This document shows positions 13,141 to 25,461 of a stretch of DNA of 64,000 bases, one piece after another; position 1 is the first letter of the stretch; each line of letters starts with the position of its first letter. A program made the translations under genes and the position numbers. The stretch comes from Aristolochia californica (taxonomy: Eukaryota > Streptophyta > Magnoliopsida > Piperales > Aristolochiaceae): assembly GCA_029961685.1 (NCBI GenBank), contig JARWKL010000010.1, positions 18,559,931 to 18,623,930 of the forward strand, in the 5' to 3' direction. The notes under the pieces are model-generated. The model worked only from the letters and a program-made list of their open reading frames with translations, made no database searches and had not been told where the DNA came from.

Positions 13141-16100
13141 AAGCATGCATATCCATTTTTTTAAACATTTGTTGAAAAAATCTTTCTTGTAAAAATCCAA
13201 GCTATTTGGGTTGAACTAGTGGAATTTCCCAAACTTGAATAAAAAAACTTTTGTGTTCATTTGTGGTGTGTGAATAAACTTTCTTTCCTTAGGTATGTTA
13301 CTGTTCAAAATTTTTTCCATACTTAAACTCTAAAATTTTCTTTTTGTTGTGATCTATTTGCCTTTTTTTTGGGGATGAAGGGTGAGTGAAAACACAATGT
13401 TTTGATTTAAGATAAAAATATAAGTCTAAAATGGAAATGCACAACGTACAAATATTAAGAGAGATAATTCCAAAGAGTGTCAGTAATTTTTAGGGGTTGT
13501 AAACTACTTTTAGTTTTTCTATTTTATGTTTCGCAATCGTCGGGAAAAGGGGGAGGCGGGGGATTTTTAACTGAGTGTTCACTCCCAATCCGTAAGTCAT
13601 TTCTTACTAAAATATAGCCCATTGCGCATGATAAATCTCTTTACAATCAACTATGGTTGTTAGATCACCATTTTGTAAATGGGAAAAATAAAGGCTTGTT
13701 TGACTAGGGTAAATATTCCACTGCAAATTCACTTGAGGATTTAATGAGCGTTTATTATTCTTTTTAAAAGGTATGGATCCATAGATCATTTACATCTTTA
13801 ACATGTTTCAAACATGCATATGCATTTTTATAACATGGGTAGAAGAAATCTCTTTCTTATAGAATTCCTAGCTATTTGGGTTGAACTAGTGGAATTTCCC
13901 AAACATGGATAAGTAAACTTTTTGTGTTCATTTGTGGTGTGTGAATAAATTTTCTATTTTTTAAAAAACATTCCTCACATAAACTTTAAAATTTTCATTT
14001 TGTTGTAGTGTATTTGTCTTTTTGTTTACAAGATGAAGGGAGAGTGAAAACACAAAGTTTTGATTTAAGAAAAAAGTATACATCCAAAATGGAAATGCAC
14101 TATGAAAAAATGTAGAGAGTTATAATTCCTAAGAGTGTCTATAATTTTTAGGGATTGTAAACTCCTTTTAGTTTTTATTTATTAGGTTTTGCAATCGTAG
14201 GAAAAGGGGGAGGTGGGAGATTTTTAACTGAGTGTTGACTCCCAATCCATAAGTCATTTCTGACAAAAATATAGCCCGTTACTCATGATAAATCACTTTA
14301 GAATCATCTATGGTTGTTAGGTCATCTTTTTGTTCATGGGAAAAATAATGGCTTGTCTGATTCAGGTAAATATCCCACCGCACTTTCACTTAAGACTTTA
14401 ATGAGCATTGGTTATTCTCTTTAAGAGGTTTGGATCCATAGGTCATTTGCATCTTTAACATGTTTCAAGCATGCATATCCATTTTTATAACATGTGTAGA
14501 ATAAATCTCTTTATTATAAAATTCAAAGCTATGATGGTTGAACTAGTGGAATTTCCCAAACGTGGACAACAAAACTTTTGTGTACATTTGTGGTGTGTAA
14601 GTAAATTTTCTTTACTTACATTTGTTAATGTTTTAAATTTTTTCCATACATAAACTCTAAAATTTTCCTTTTGTTGTGATCTATTTGCCTTTTTTTACGG
14701 GATGAATGGAGAGCGACAACTCAAAGTTTGGATTTAAGAAAAAAATGTACATCTAAAATGGAAATGCACAATGCAAAAATGTAGAGAGCGATAATTCCAA
14801 AGTGTGTCTATAACTTTTTGGGAATGTAAACTTCGTTTAGTTTTTATATATTAGGTTTTGCAATCGTAGGGAAAAGGGGGAGTCGGGGGATTTTTAGCTG
14901 AGTGTTGACTCCCAATCCATAAGTCATTTCTTAAAAAAATATAGCCCGTTATGTATGATAAATCACTTTACAATCACCTATGGTTGTTAGGTCAGCTTTT
15001 TGTAAATGACCAAAAAAATGGCTTGTTTGACTCGGGTAAATATCCCACCGCAAATTGACTTGAGGATTTAATAAGCGTTTGTTATTTTCTTTAAAAGGTT
15101 TGGATCCATAGGTCATTTGCATCTTTAACATGTTTCAAACATGCATATCTATTTTTAAGACATGGGTAGAAGAAATCTCTTCTTTATAAAATTCCAAGCG
15201 ATTAGGGTTGAATTAGTTGAATTTCCCAAACTTGGATCAGAAAACTTTTGTGTTCCTTTGTGGTGTGTGAATAAATTTTCTTTACTTACATTTTTTATTG
15301 TCTTAATTTTTTTCCACACATAAACTCTAAAATTTTCATTTTTTTGTGATGCATTTGCCTTTTTGTGTATGGGATGAAGAGAGAGCGAAAACTCAAAGTT
15401 TTGATTTAAGAAAAAAGTATACATCTAAAATGCAATTGCAAAATGCACAAATGTAGAGAGTGATAATTCAAAAGTGTGTGTATAGTTTTTAGGGATTGAA
15501 AACTCCTTTTAGTTTTTATATATTAGGTTTTGCAAGCATCGCGAAAAGGGGGTGGTAGGGGATATTTTGCATAGTGTTGACTCCCAATCTATAAGTCATT
15601 ACCTAAGAAAATATAGCCCATTACACATGATAAATCACTTTAGAATCATCTATGGTTGTTAGGTCAGCTTTTTGTAAATGGGAAAAATATTGGCTTGTTT
15701 GACTCGGGTAAATATCCTACCGCAAGTTTACTTGAGAATTTAATGAGCAAGTTCTCTATAAGAGGTTTGGATCAATAGGACATTTGCATCTTTATAATGT
15801 TTCAAGGATGCATATCAATTTTTAAAACATCTGTAGATGAAATCTCTTTCTTATAAAATTCCAAGCTATGAGGGTTGAACTAGTGGAATTTGCCCAACGG
15901 GGATAACAAAACTTTTGTGTTCATCTGTTGTGTGTGAATAAATTTTCATTACTTACATTTGTTATTGTTTTATATTTTTTTCATACATCAATTCACAAAT
16001 TTACATTTTGTTGTGATCTATTTACCTTTTTGTTTACAGGATGAAGGAAGAGAGAAAAATAAAAGCTTTGTTTTAAGAAAAAAGTATACATCTAAAATAG

Positions 16101-18510
16101 AAATGCATAATGCAAAAATGTAGAGGGAGATAATTCCAAAGATTGTCAGTAGTTTTTAGGGATTGTAGACTCCTTTCAGTTTTTATTTATTAGGTTTTGC
16201 AATCGTCGGTAAAAGGGGGAGTCGGGGGATTTTTAACTGAGTGTTGACTCCCAATCCATAAGTCATTTCTTACAAAAATATTGCCCATAATGTGTGATAT
16301 TTCACTTTACAATCATCTATGGTTGTTAGGTTAGCTTTTTGTAAATGGGCAAAAAAATGGCATATTTGACTTGGGTATATATCCCACCGCACGTTTACTT
16401 GAGAATTTAATGAGGGTTTGTTATTCACTACAAAATTTTTGGATCCATAGGTCATTTGCATCTTTAACATGTTTTAAGCATGCATATCCATTTTTAAAAC
16501 ATGTGTTGAAAAAATCTATTTCTTATAAAATTCCAAGCTATTATGGTTCAACTAGTGGAACTTCCCAAACTTGAATGAAAAAACTTTTGTTTTCAATTGT
16601 GGTGTGTGAATAAATTTTCTTTTTGTTTATATCTATTTGGTTTTTTGTTTACGGGATGAAGGGATAGCGAAAATTCAAAGTTTTGATTTAAGAAAAAAGT
16701 ATACAACTAAACTGGAAATGCACAATGCACAAATGTAGAGAGAGATAATTCCAAAGATTGTCTGTATTTTTTAGGGATTGTAAACTCCTTTTATTTTTTA
16801 TATGTCACATTTTGCAATCGTCGGTAAAAGGGGGAGTCGGGAGATTTTTAACTGATTGTTGACTCGCAATCCATAAGTCATTTCTTACAAAAATATAGCC
16901 GGTTATGTATGATAAATACTTTAAAATCATCCATGGTTGTTTGGTCAACTTTTTGTAAATGAGCAAAAAAATGGCTTGTTTGACTCGGGTAAATATCCCA
17001 CCGCACGTTCACTTGAGAATTTAATGAGGGTTTTTTATTCTATTTAAAAAGTTTGGATCCATAGATAATTTGCATCTTTTAACAAGTTTCAAACATGCAT
17101 ATCCATTTTTAAAACATGGGTAGAAGAAATCTTGTTCTTATAAAATTCCTAGCTATTAGGGTTGAACTAGTGGAATTTCAAAAACTTGGAAAACAAAACT
17201 TTTGTGTTCATTTGTGGTGTGTGAATAAATTTTCTTTACTTACATTTTTTGTTCTCTTAAAAATTTTCCCCACATAAATTCTAAAATTTTAATTTTTTTG
17301 TGATATATTTGCCTTTTTGTTTACGGGATTTAAGAAAAAAATATACATCTAAAATAGAAATGCACAATGGACAAATTTAGAGAGAGGTAATTCCAAAGTG
17401 TGTCTGCAATTTTTAGGGATTGTAAACTCTTTTTAGTTTTTATATATTAGGTTTTGCAATCGTCGAGAAAAGGGGGAAGTGGGGGATTTTTAACTGAGTG
17501 TTGACTCCCAATCCATAAGTCATTCCTTACAAAAATATAGCCCGTTACGCATGATAAATCACTTTAGAATCATCTATGGCTGTTAGGTCAGCTTTTTGGA
17601 CTCGGGTAAATATCCTACCACATGTTCACTTGAGAATTTAATGACCGTTTGTTATTCTCTTTAAGAGGCTTGGATCCATAGTTCATTTGCATCTTTAACA
17701 TGTTTCAAGGATGCACATCAATTTTTAAAACATGTGTAGAAGAAATCTCTTTCTAACAAAATTCCAAGCTATAAGGGTTGAACTAGTGGAATTTCCTAAA
17801 CGTGGATAACAAAATTTTTTTGTTTATTTGTGGTGGTGTGTGTATAAATTTTCATTACTTACATTTGTTATTGTTTTAAATTTTATCCATACATAAACTC
17901 TAAAGTTTTCATTTTGTGTTGATCTATTTGCCTTTTTGTTTACGGGATGAAGAGATAGCGAAAACTCAAAGTTTTGATTTAAGAAAAAAGTATACATCTA
18001 AAATAGAAATGCACAATGCATAAATGTAGAGAAAGATAATTGCAAAGATTGCCAGTAATTTTTAGGGATTGTAAACTCCCTTAAGTTTTTATATATTAGG
18101 TTTTGCAATCGTTGGGAAAAGGGGGAGTCGGGGGATTTTTAACTGAGTGTTGACTCCCAATCCATAAGTCGTTTCTTACAAAAATATTGCCCGATACGCA
18201 TGATAAATCACTTTAGAATCATTTATGGCTGTGAGGTCAGCTTTTTGTAAATGGGAAAAATAATGGCTTGTTTGACTCGGGTAAATATCCTACCACACGT
18301 TCACTTTAGAATTTAATGAGCGTTTGTTATTCTCTTTAAGAGGTTTGAATCCATAGGTCACTTGCATCTTTAAGATGTTTCAATGATCCATATCAATTTT
18401 TAAAACATGTGTAGAAGAAATCCCTTTCTAATAAAATTCCAAGCTATGAGGGTTGAACTAGTGGAATTTCCCAAACGTGGATAACAAAAATTTTGTGTTC
18501 ATTTGTGGTA
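13141..18510 (+). repeat. Family A satellite, higher-order repeat copy 3, truncated
   Basis: Third unit, following copy 2 without a break and ending inside monomer 9. It shares the copy 2 states at 15898 (C), 16127 (G) and the nearby indel pair, so copies 2 and 3 are closer to each other than to copy 1 there. Private changes include 17005 A, 17387 G and 18042 G. Differences cluster near the end (18374 and 18384), and similarity to the unit stops at about 18,510, where the text switches to that of a monomer-8-like repeat. Confidence 0.93.
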
Positions 18511-21500
18511 TGTGTATAAATTTTCATTACTTACATTTGTTATTGTTTTAAATTTTTTCCATACATAAACTCTAAATATTTCATTTTGTGTTGATCCTTT
18601 TGCCTTTTTGTTTACTGGATGAAGGGAGAGCGAAAACTCAAAGTTTTGATTTAAGAAAAAAGTATACATCTAAAATAGAAATTCACAATGCACAAATATA
18701 GAGAGAGATAATTCCAAAGATTTTCTATAGTTATTTGTGATTGTAAACTCCATTTAGTTTTTATATATTAGGTTTTACAATCGTCAGGAAAAGGGGGAGG
18801 CGGGGATTTTTAATTGGGTGTTGACTCCCAATCCATAAGTAATTTCTTAAAAAAATATAGCCTGTTATGTATGATAAATCACTTTACAATCATCTATGGT
18901 TCTTAGGTCAGCTTTTTGTAAATGGGTAAAAAAATGGCTTGTTTGACTCGGGTAAATATCTCACCGCACGTTCACTTGAGAATTTAATGAGGGTTTGTTA
19001 TTCTCTTTAAAAAGTTTGGATCCAAAGGTTATTTGCATCTTTAACAAGTTTCTAGCATGCATATCCATTTTTAAAACATGGTTAGAAGAAATCTCTTTCT
19101 TATAAAATTCCTAGCTATTAGGGTTGAACTTGTGGAATTTCCCCAACTTTGATAACAAAACTTTTGTGTTCATTTGTGGTGTGTGAATAAATTTTCTTTA
19201 CTTACATTTGTTTTTGTCTTAAATTTTTCCCCACATAAACTCTAAAATTTTCATTTTGGTTTGATATATTTCCCATTTTGTTATGTTATGAAGGGGGAAC
19301 GAAAACTCAAAGTTTTGATTTAAGAAAGAAATATACATCTAAAAAGGAAATGCACTAAGCACAAATGTAGAGAGAGATAATTCAAAAGAGTGTCAGTAAT
19401 TTATAGGGATAGTAAACTACTTTTAGTTTTTATATATTTGGTTTTGCAATCGCCGAAAAGAGGAGGAGGTGGGGGATTTTTAACTGAGTGTTGACTCCCA
19501 ATCTGTAAGTCATTTCTTACAAAAATATAGCCCGTTGTGCATGATAAATCATTTTAAAATAAACTATGGTTGTTAGGTCAGCTTTTTGTAAATGGGCAAA
19601 ATAATGGCTTGTTTGACTTGGGTAAATATTCCTCCGCAAATTCACTTGAGGATTTAATGAGCGCCTGTTATTCTCTTGGATCCATAGGTCATTTGCATAT
19701 TTAACATGTTTCAAGCATGCATATCCATTTTTAAAACATGGGTAGAAGAAATCTCTTTCTTATAAAATTCCTAGCTATTAGGGAAGAACTAAAGGAATTT
19801 CTCAAACTTGCATAACAAAACTTTTGCATTCATTTGTGGTGTGTGAATAAATTTTCTTTATTTACATTGTTATTGTCTTAAATTTTTTCCACACAAACTC
19901 TAAAATTTTCATTTTGTTGTGATGTATTTACCTCTTGTTTAAGGGATGAAGGGCGAGCGAAAACTCAAAGTTTTGATTTAGGAAAAGAATATACATCAAA
20001 ACGGGAAATGCACAATGCACAAATGTAGAGAGCGATAATTCCAAAGTGTGTCTGTATTTTTTAGGGATTGTAAACTCCTTTTATTTTTTGTACATTGGGT
20101 TTTGCAATCATCGAGAAAAGGGTGAGGTGGGGGATTTTTAACTGAGTGTGGACTCCCAATCCAAAAGTCATTCCTTACAAAAATATTGCCCGTTACGCAT
20201 GATAAATCACTTTTAAAATCATCTATGGTTGTTAGGTCAGCTTTTTGTAAATGGGAAAAATAATGGCTTGTTTGACTCGAGTAAATATCCCATTGCACGT
20301 TCAATTGAGAATTTCATGAGCGTTTGTTATTATCTTTAAAAGGTTTGGAACCGTAGGTCATTTGCATCTTTAACATGTTTCAAGCATGCATATCCATTAT
20401 TAAAACATGTGTTGAAAAAATCTCTTTCTTGTAAAATTCCAAGTAATTAGGGTTGAACTAGTGGAATTTCCAAAACTTGAATAAGAAAACTTTTGTGTTC
20501 ATTTGTGGTGTGTGAATAAATTTTCTTTCCTTACATATGTTATTGTTTTAAATTTTTTCCCTACTTAAACTCTAAAATTTTCATTTTGTTGTGATCTATT
20601 TGCCTTTTTTGTTTAATGGATTAAGGGAGAGCGAAACTCACAGTTTTGATTTAAGTAAAAAATATAAATCTAAAATGGAAATGCACAATGCACAAATGTA
20701 GAGAGAGATAATTCCAAAGAGTGTCTGTAATTTTTAGGGATTGTAAACTCCTTTTAGTTTTTATTCATTAGGTTTTGCAATCGTGGGGGAAAAGGGGAAG
20801 CGAGGGATTTTTAATTGTGTGTTGACTCCCAATCCATAAGTCATTTCTTACAATAATATAGCCCGTTATGTATGATAAATCACTTTAATATAATCTATGG
20901 TTGTTAGGTGAGCTTTCTGTAAATGGGCAAAACAATGGCTTGTTTGACTCGGGTAAATATTTCACCACAAGTTCACTTGAGAATTTAATGAGGATTTTTT
21001 ATTCTCTTTAAAAAGTTTGGATTCACAGGTCATTTGCATCTTTAACATGTTTCAAGCATGCACATACATTTTTAAAACATGTGTAGAAAAAAACTATTTC
21101 TTATAAAATTCCTAGCTATTAGGGGTTAACTAGAGGAATTTCCAAAAAAATGGATAAGAAAAATTTTGTGTTCATTTGGGGTGTGTAACTAAATTTTCTT
21201 TTCTTACATTTGTATTGTTTAAAAGATTTTCCATACTTAAAATCTAAATTTTCATTTTTTTGTGATCTATTTGCCTTTTTTGTTGACAAGATGAGGGAAG
21301 AGCGAAAACTCAAAGTTTTGATTTAAGAAAAAAAATATACATCTAAAATTGAAATGCACGTTGCACAAGTGTATAGAGAGATAATTCCAAAGAGTGTCTG
21401 TAATGTTTAGGGATTGTAAACTACTTTTAGTTTTTATATATTAGGTTTTGCAATCATTGAGAAAAGGGGGAGGAGGGGGATTTTTAATTGAGTGTTGACT

Positions 21501-21668
21501 CCCAATCCATAAGTCATTTTATACAAAAATATAGCCAGTTATGTATGATAAATCATTGTACAATCATCTATGGTTGTTAGGTGAGCTTTTTGTTAATGGG
21601 CAAAAAAAGGGCTTCTCTGACTCGGGTAAATATCCCACCGCAAGTTCACGATAGAATTTAATGAGGGT
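18511..21668 (+). repeat. Family A satellite, diverged monomers outside the HOR
   Basis: Continuation of family A in the same direction, with catgcat anchors at 19056, 19716, 20385 and 21057 (monomers 671, 660, 669 and 672 bp) and a last monomer cut at the orientation switch. These monomers do not follow the 6,570-bp pattern and differ clearly from each other. They look like the older edge of the array. No gene or other element is visible. Confidence 0.93.
20372..20410. repeat. Family A third dyad (ACATGTTT / AAACATGT), representative
   Basis: ACATGTTT at 20373-20380 pairs with AAACATGT at 20403-20410, leaving 22 nt between them. The spacer holds the alternating gcatgcat core, itself nearly palindromic. 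Arm sequence and the 22-nt spacer length are the same as in family B although the spacer sequence differs. Confidence 0.78.
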
Positions 21669-21725
21669 ATTGATGTGTAACGGCTATAATTTTAGTTAGA
21701 AATGACTTATGGTTTGGGAGTCAAC
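21490..21725. other. Orientation switch: family A meets inverted family B
   Basis: Forward A text runs to 'aatttaatgagggt' at 21668. From 21669 the next bases, 'attgatgtgtaacggct', belong to a reverse-oriented B monomer. The block from 'gactcccaatcc' (about 21490) to 21540 is reverse-complemented at 21672-21725, so the arms face each other across about 130 bp. Beyond that the two arrays form an imperfect inverted repeat many kilobases long. No mobile element or filler lies at the switch. Confidence 0.9.
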
Positions 21726-24700
21726 ACAGTTAAAAATGCCTTGCCCCCCTTTTTCGATGATTGCACAACCTAATTTATAAAAAACTAAAAGAGTTTGCAT
21801 TCCATAAAAATCCCATATACTTTTTGGAATTATCTCTCTCAACATTTGTGCATTTCCATTTTGGATGTACAATTTTTTTTTCAAATCAAAACCTGAATTT
21901 TCACCCTTCCAATTTTCTTGTAAACAAAAAAAAAAGGCAAATAGATCACAAGAAAATAAAAATTTTAAAGTTTAAGTTTGTAAAAAAATGAAAAATATAA
22001 TAAATATAAGTGAAGAAAATTATTTCTCACACTAAAAATGAACACCAATGTTTTGTTATCCATGTTTGGGAAATTCCACCAATACAACCCCAAATAGCAT
22101 GGTGTAATTTCATAAGTAAGAGATTTCTAATTGATCCTAAGATGTTTTAAATATGGATATGAATGTCTGAAACATGTTGAAGATGCAAATGACCTAATGA
22201 TCCAAAAAATTCAAGGAGTCGAAAAAATTAAATTCCCATGTTAACGTGGATATTTACTAGAGCCAAACAATCCACTTTTTGCCTATTTACAAAAAGAGGA
22301 CCTAACTATGATAGATCATCTTAAATTTTTTGATAGATTAATGATGTGTAATGACTATAATTTTTCTTAGAAATAACCTATGGTTTGGCAGTCAACACTG
22401 AGGTAAAAATGCATCACCCCCCCCCCCCCCCCCCCCCCCTTTTCCGGTGATTACAAAACCTAAGAAATAAACCACTAAAAGTGTTTAAGATCCTTAAAAA
22501 TCATAGATAATTTTTGGAATTATCTCTCTCAGCATTTGTGCATTTCAATTTTGGATGTTCAAGTATTTTTTTAAATCCAAACTTGAGCTTTCACTCTGCC
22601 TTTTTTCTCGTAAACAAAAAGATAAGGCAAATAGAACACAAGAAAATGAAAATTTTAGAGTTTGTGTATGTAAAAAATTGAAAATTATAATAAAAGTAAG
22701 TGAACAAAATTATTTCAGTCAATAAAAATGAAAACCAAAGTATTGTTATCCATGATTGGGAAATTCCACCGGTACAACCACTAATAGCTTGGTGGAATTT
22801 CATAAGAAAGAGATTTCTAATTGATCCAAACATTTTTTTAAATATGGATATGCATGCTTGAAACATGTTGAAGATGCAAAAGACCTAATGATCCAAAAAT
22901 TTCAAAGAGTAGAAAAAATTAAATTCTCATGTTGACGTGTGGTGGGATATTTACCAGAGCCAAACAACCCACTTTTGGCCTATTTAAAAAAAGCTGACCT
23001 AACAATCATAGATCATCGTAAATGTTTTGATCAATTAATGTTGTGTAACGGCTATAATTTTAGTAAGAAATGACTTATGGTTTGGGAGTCAACACTCAGG
23101 CAAAAAGGGCTCGCGCCCCCTTTTCCTGTGATTGCAAAACCTAATTTATAAAAAACTAAAAGAGTTTACAATCCATAAAAATCACAGATACTTTTTGGAA
23201 TGATCTCTCTCAGCATTTGTGCATTTCCATTTAGGATGTTTAATTATTTCTCAATTCCGAACTTGAGTTTTTACTCTCCCTTTTTCCTTGTAATCGAAAA
23301 GATAAGGCAAATAGAACACAACAAAATAAAAATTTTAGAGGTATGTAAGCAAAAAATTTAAAACAATAATAAGATTAAGTCTAGAAAATTATTTCACTCA
23401 CTTGAAATGAACACCAAATTTTTGTAATCCATGTTAGGAAAATTCCACCAGTACAACCCCTATTTGCTTGGTGGAATTTTATAAGAAAGAGATTTCTAAT
23501 TGATTCTAACATGTTTTAAATATGAATATGTATGCCTGAAACATGTTGAAGATTCAAATTATGTAATGATCCAAAAATTTTGAGTAGAAAAAATTAAATT
23601 CTCTAGTTAACGTGTGGTTGGATACTTACCAGAGCTAAACAACCCACTTTTTGCCTTTTTACAAAAAGTGGACCTAAAAATCATTGATCATCGTAAATGT
23701 TTTGATCAACTATTGACGTGTAACGGCTATAATTTTAGTTAGAAATGACATATGGTTTGGGAGTCAACACTCAGTTAAAAATGCCTCGCCCCCCTTTTTC
23801 CGATGATTGAAAAACATAATTTATAAAAAATTAAAGGAGTTTAAATTCCATAAAAATCCTATATACTTTTTGGAATTATCTCTCTCAGCATTTGTGCATT
23901 TCCATTTTGGATGTACAATTTTTTTTCAAATTCAAACTTGAGTTTTCACCCTCCCAATTTTCTTGTAAACAAAAAGAAAAGGCAAATAGATCACAAGAAA
24001 ATCAAAATTTTAGAGTTTATGTTTGCAAAAAAATTAAAAATATAATAAATATAAGTGAAGAAAATTATTTCTCACACAAAAAATGAACACCAATGTTTTG
24101 TTATCCATGTTTGGGAAATTCCACCAATACAGTCCCTAATAGCTTGGTGGAATTTCATAAGAAAGAGATTTCTGATTGATCCTAACATGTTTTAAATATG
24201 GATATGAATGCCTAAAACATGTTGAAGATGCAAATGACCTAATGATCCAAAATTTTCGAGGAGTCGAAAAAATTAAATTCTCATCTTAACGTGTGGTGGG
24301 ATATTTACTAGAGTCAAACAACCCACTTTTTTCCTATTTACAAAAAGCGGACCTAACTACGATAGATCATCGTAAAAGTTTTGTTCGATTAAGGATGTGT
24401 AACGACTATAATTTTTTTTAGAAATGACTTATGTTTGGGAGTCTGCGCTCAGTTAAAAATGCATCACCCCCCCTTTTCCGTTGATTGCAAAACCTAAAAT
24501 ATAAAAAACTAAAAGTGTTTACAATCCTTAAAAATCATGGATAATTTTTTGAATTATCTCTCTAAGCAATTGTGCATTTCCATTTTGGATGTTCAATTTT
24601 TTTCAAATCCAAACTTGAGCTTTCACACTGCCATTTTTCTCGTAAACAAAAAGGTATGGCAAATAGAGCACAAGAAAATGAAAATTTTAGAGTTTATGTA

Positions 24701-25132
24701 TGCAAAAAAATTGAAAATTATAATAAATGTAAGTGAAGAAAATTATTTCACGCACTAAAAATGAACACCATAGTTTTGTTATCAGTGTTTGGGAAATTCC
24801 ACCGATACAACCACTAATAGCTTGGTGGAATTTCATAAGAAAGAGATTTTGAATTGATTCAAACATGTTTTAAATATGGATATGCATGCCTGAAACATGT
24901 TGAAGATGCAAAAGACCTAATGATCCAAAAATTTCGAGTATAAAAAATTAAATTCTCAAGATGACGTGTGGTGGGATATTTACCAGAGCAAAATAACCCA
25001 CTTTTTGCCTATTTAAAAAAAGCAGACCTAACAATCATAGATCATCATAAATGTTTTGATGAATTAATGTTGTGTAATGGCTATAATTGTTTTTAGAAAT
25101 GACTTATGGTTTGGGAGACAACACTTAGGTAA
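21669..25132 (-). repeat. Family B satellite, ~3.78-kb HOR, copy 1
   Basis: Five monomers plus the start of a sixth in reverse orientation, with the 'gggagtcaacac' anchor at 21716, 22387, 23084, 23759, 24437 and 25113. The block matches 25462-28911 at an offset of about 3.77-3.79 kb: the 21716, 22387, 23084, 23759, 24437 and 25113 monomers pair with 25509, 26168, 26857, 27540, 28208 and 28893. Diagnostic shared variants include 'agcatggtg' in the first monomer and a 'gcgctcag' form in the fifth. It ends in a deletion junction at about 25,133. Confidence 0.85.
22417..22439 (+). repeat. Poly-C tract, 23 C
   Basis: Uninterrupted C run in the C-rich box of a B monomer (after 'gcatca', before 'ttttccggtgatt'). 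Neighbouring monomers carry 5-9 C at the same place. Confidence 0.95.
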
Positions 25133-25461
25133 AAATTATTTCTCGCACTTATAATGAGCACCAAAGTTTTGTTATCCATCTTAGGGAAATTCCACCAGTA
25201 CAACTAGTATTAGCTTGGTGAAATTTTATAAGAAAGAGATTTCTAATTGATCCTAACAAGTTTTAAATACTGATATGCTTGCCTGAAAAATGTTGAAGAT
25301 TCAAATGATCTAATGATCCGAAAATTTCAAGGACTAGAAAAAATAAAATTCTCTAATTAACGTGCGGTGGGATTTTTACCCAAGCCAAACAACCCACTTT
25401 TTGCCTTTTTACAAAAAGCGGACCTAACAATCATTGATCACCGTAAATGTTTTGACCAACT
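25133..25461 (-). repeat. Truncated family B monomer at a deletion junction
   Basis: After 'acacttaggtaaaaa' the sequence jumps directly to 'ttatttctcgcact', skipping the C-rich box and the following ~280 bp of a normal monomer. The anchor-to-anchor distance is therefore 396 bp (25113 to 25509) instead of about 678. The jump lies within a short A/T run, so a microhomology-mediated deletion or unequal exchange is plausible. Confidence 0.85.

Noticed and set aside
22417..22439. Poly-C tracts as assembly gaps or artefacts only
   Set aside because: They sit at the same monomer position as natural short C runs and have varied lengths, and one holds an interrupting T, so they are probably real. 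Exact lengths may still be inaccurate.
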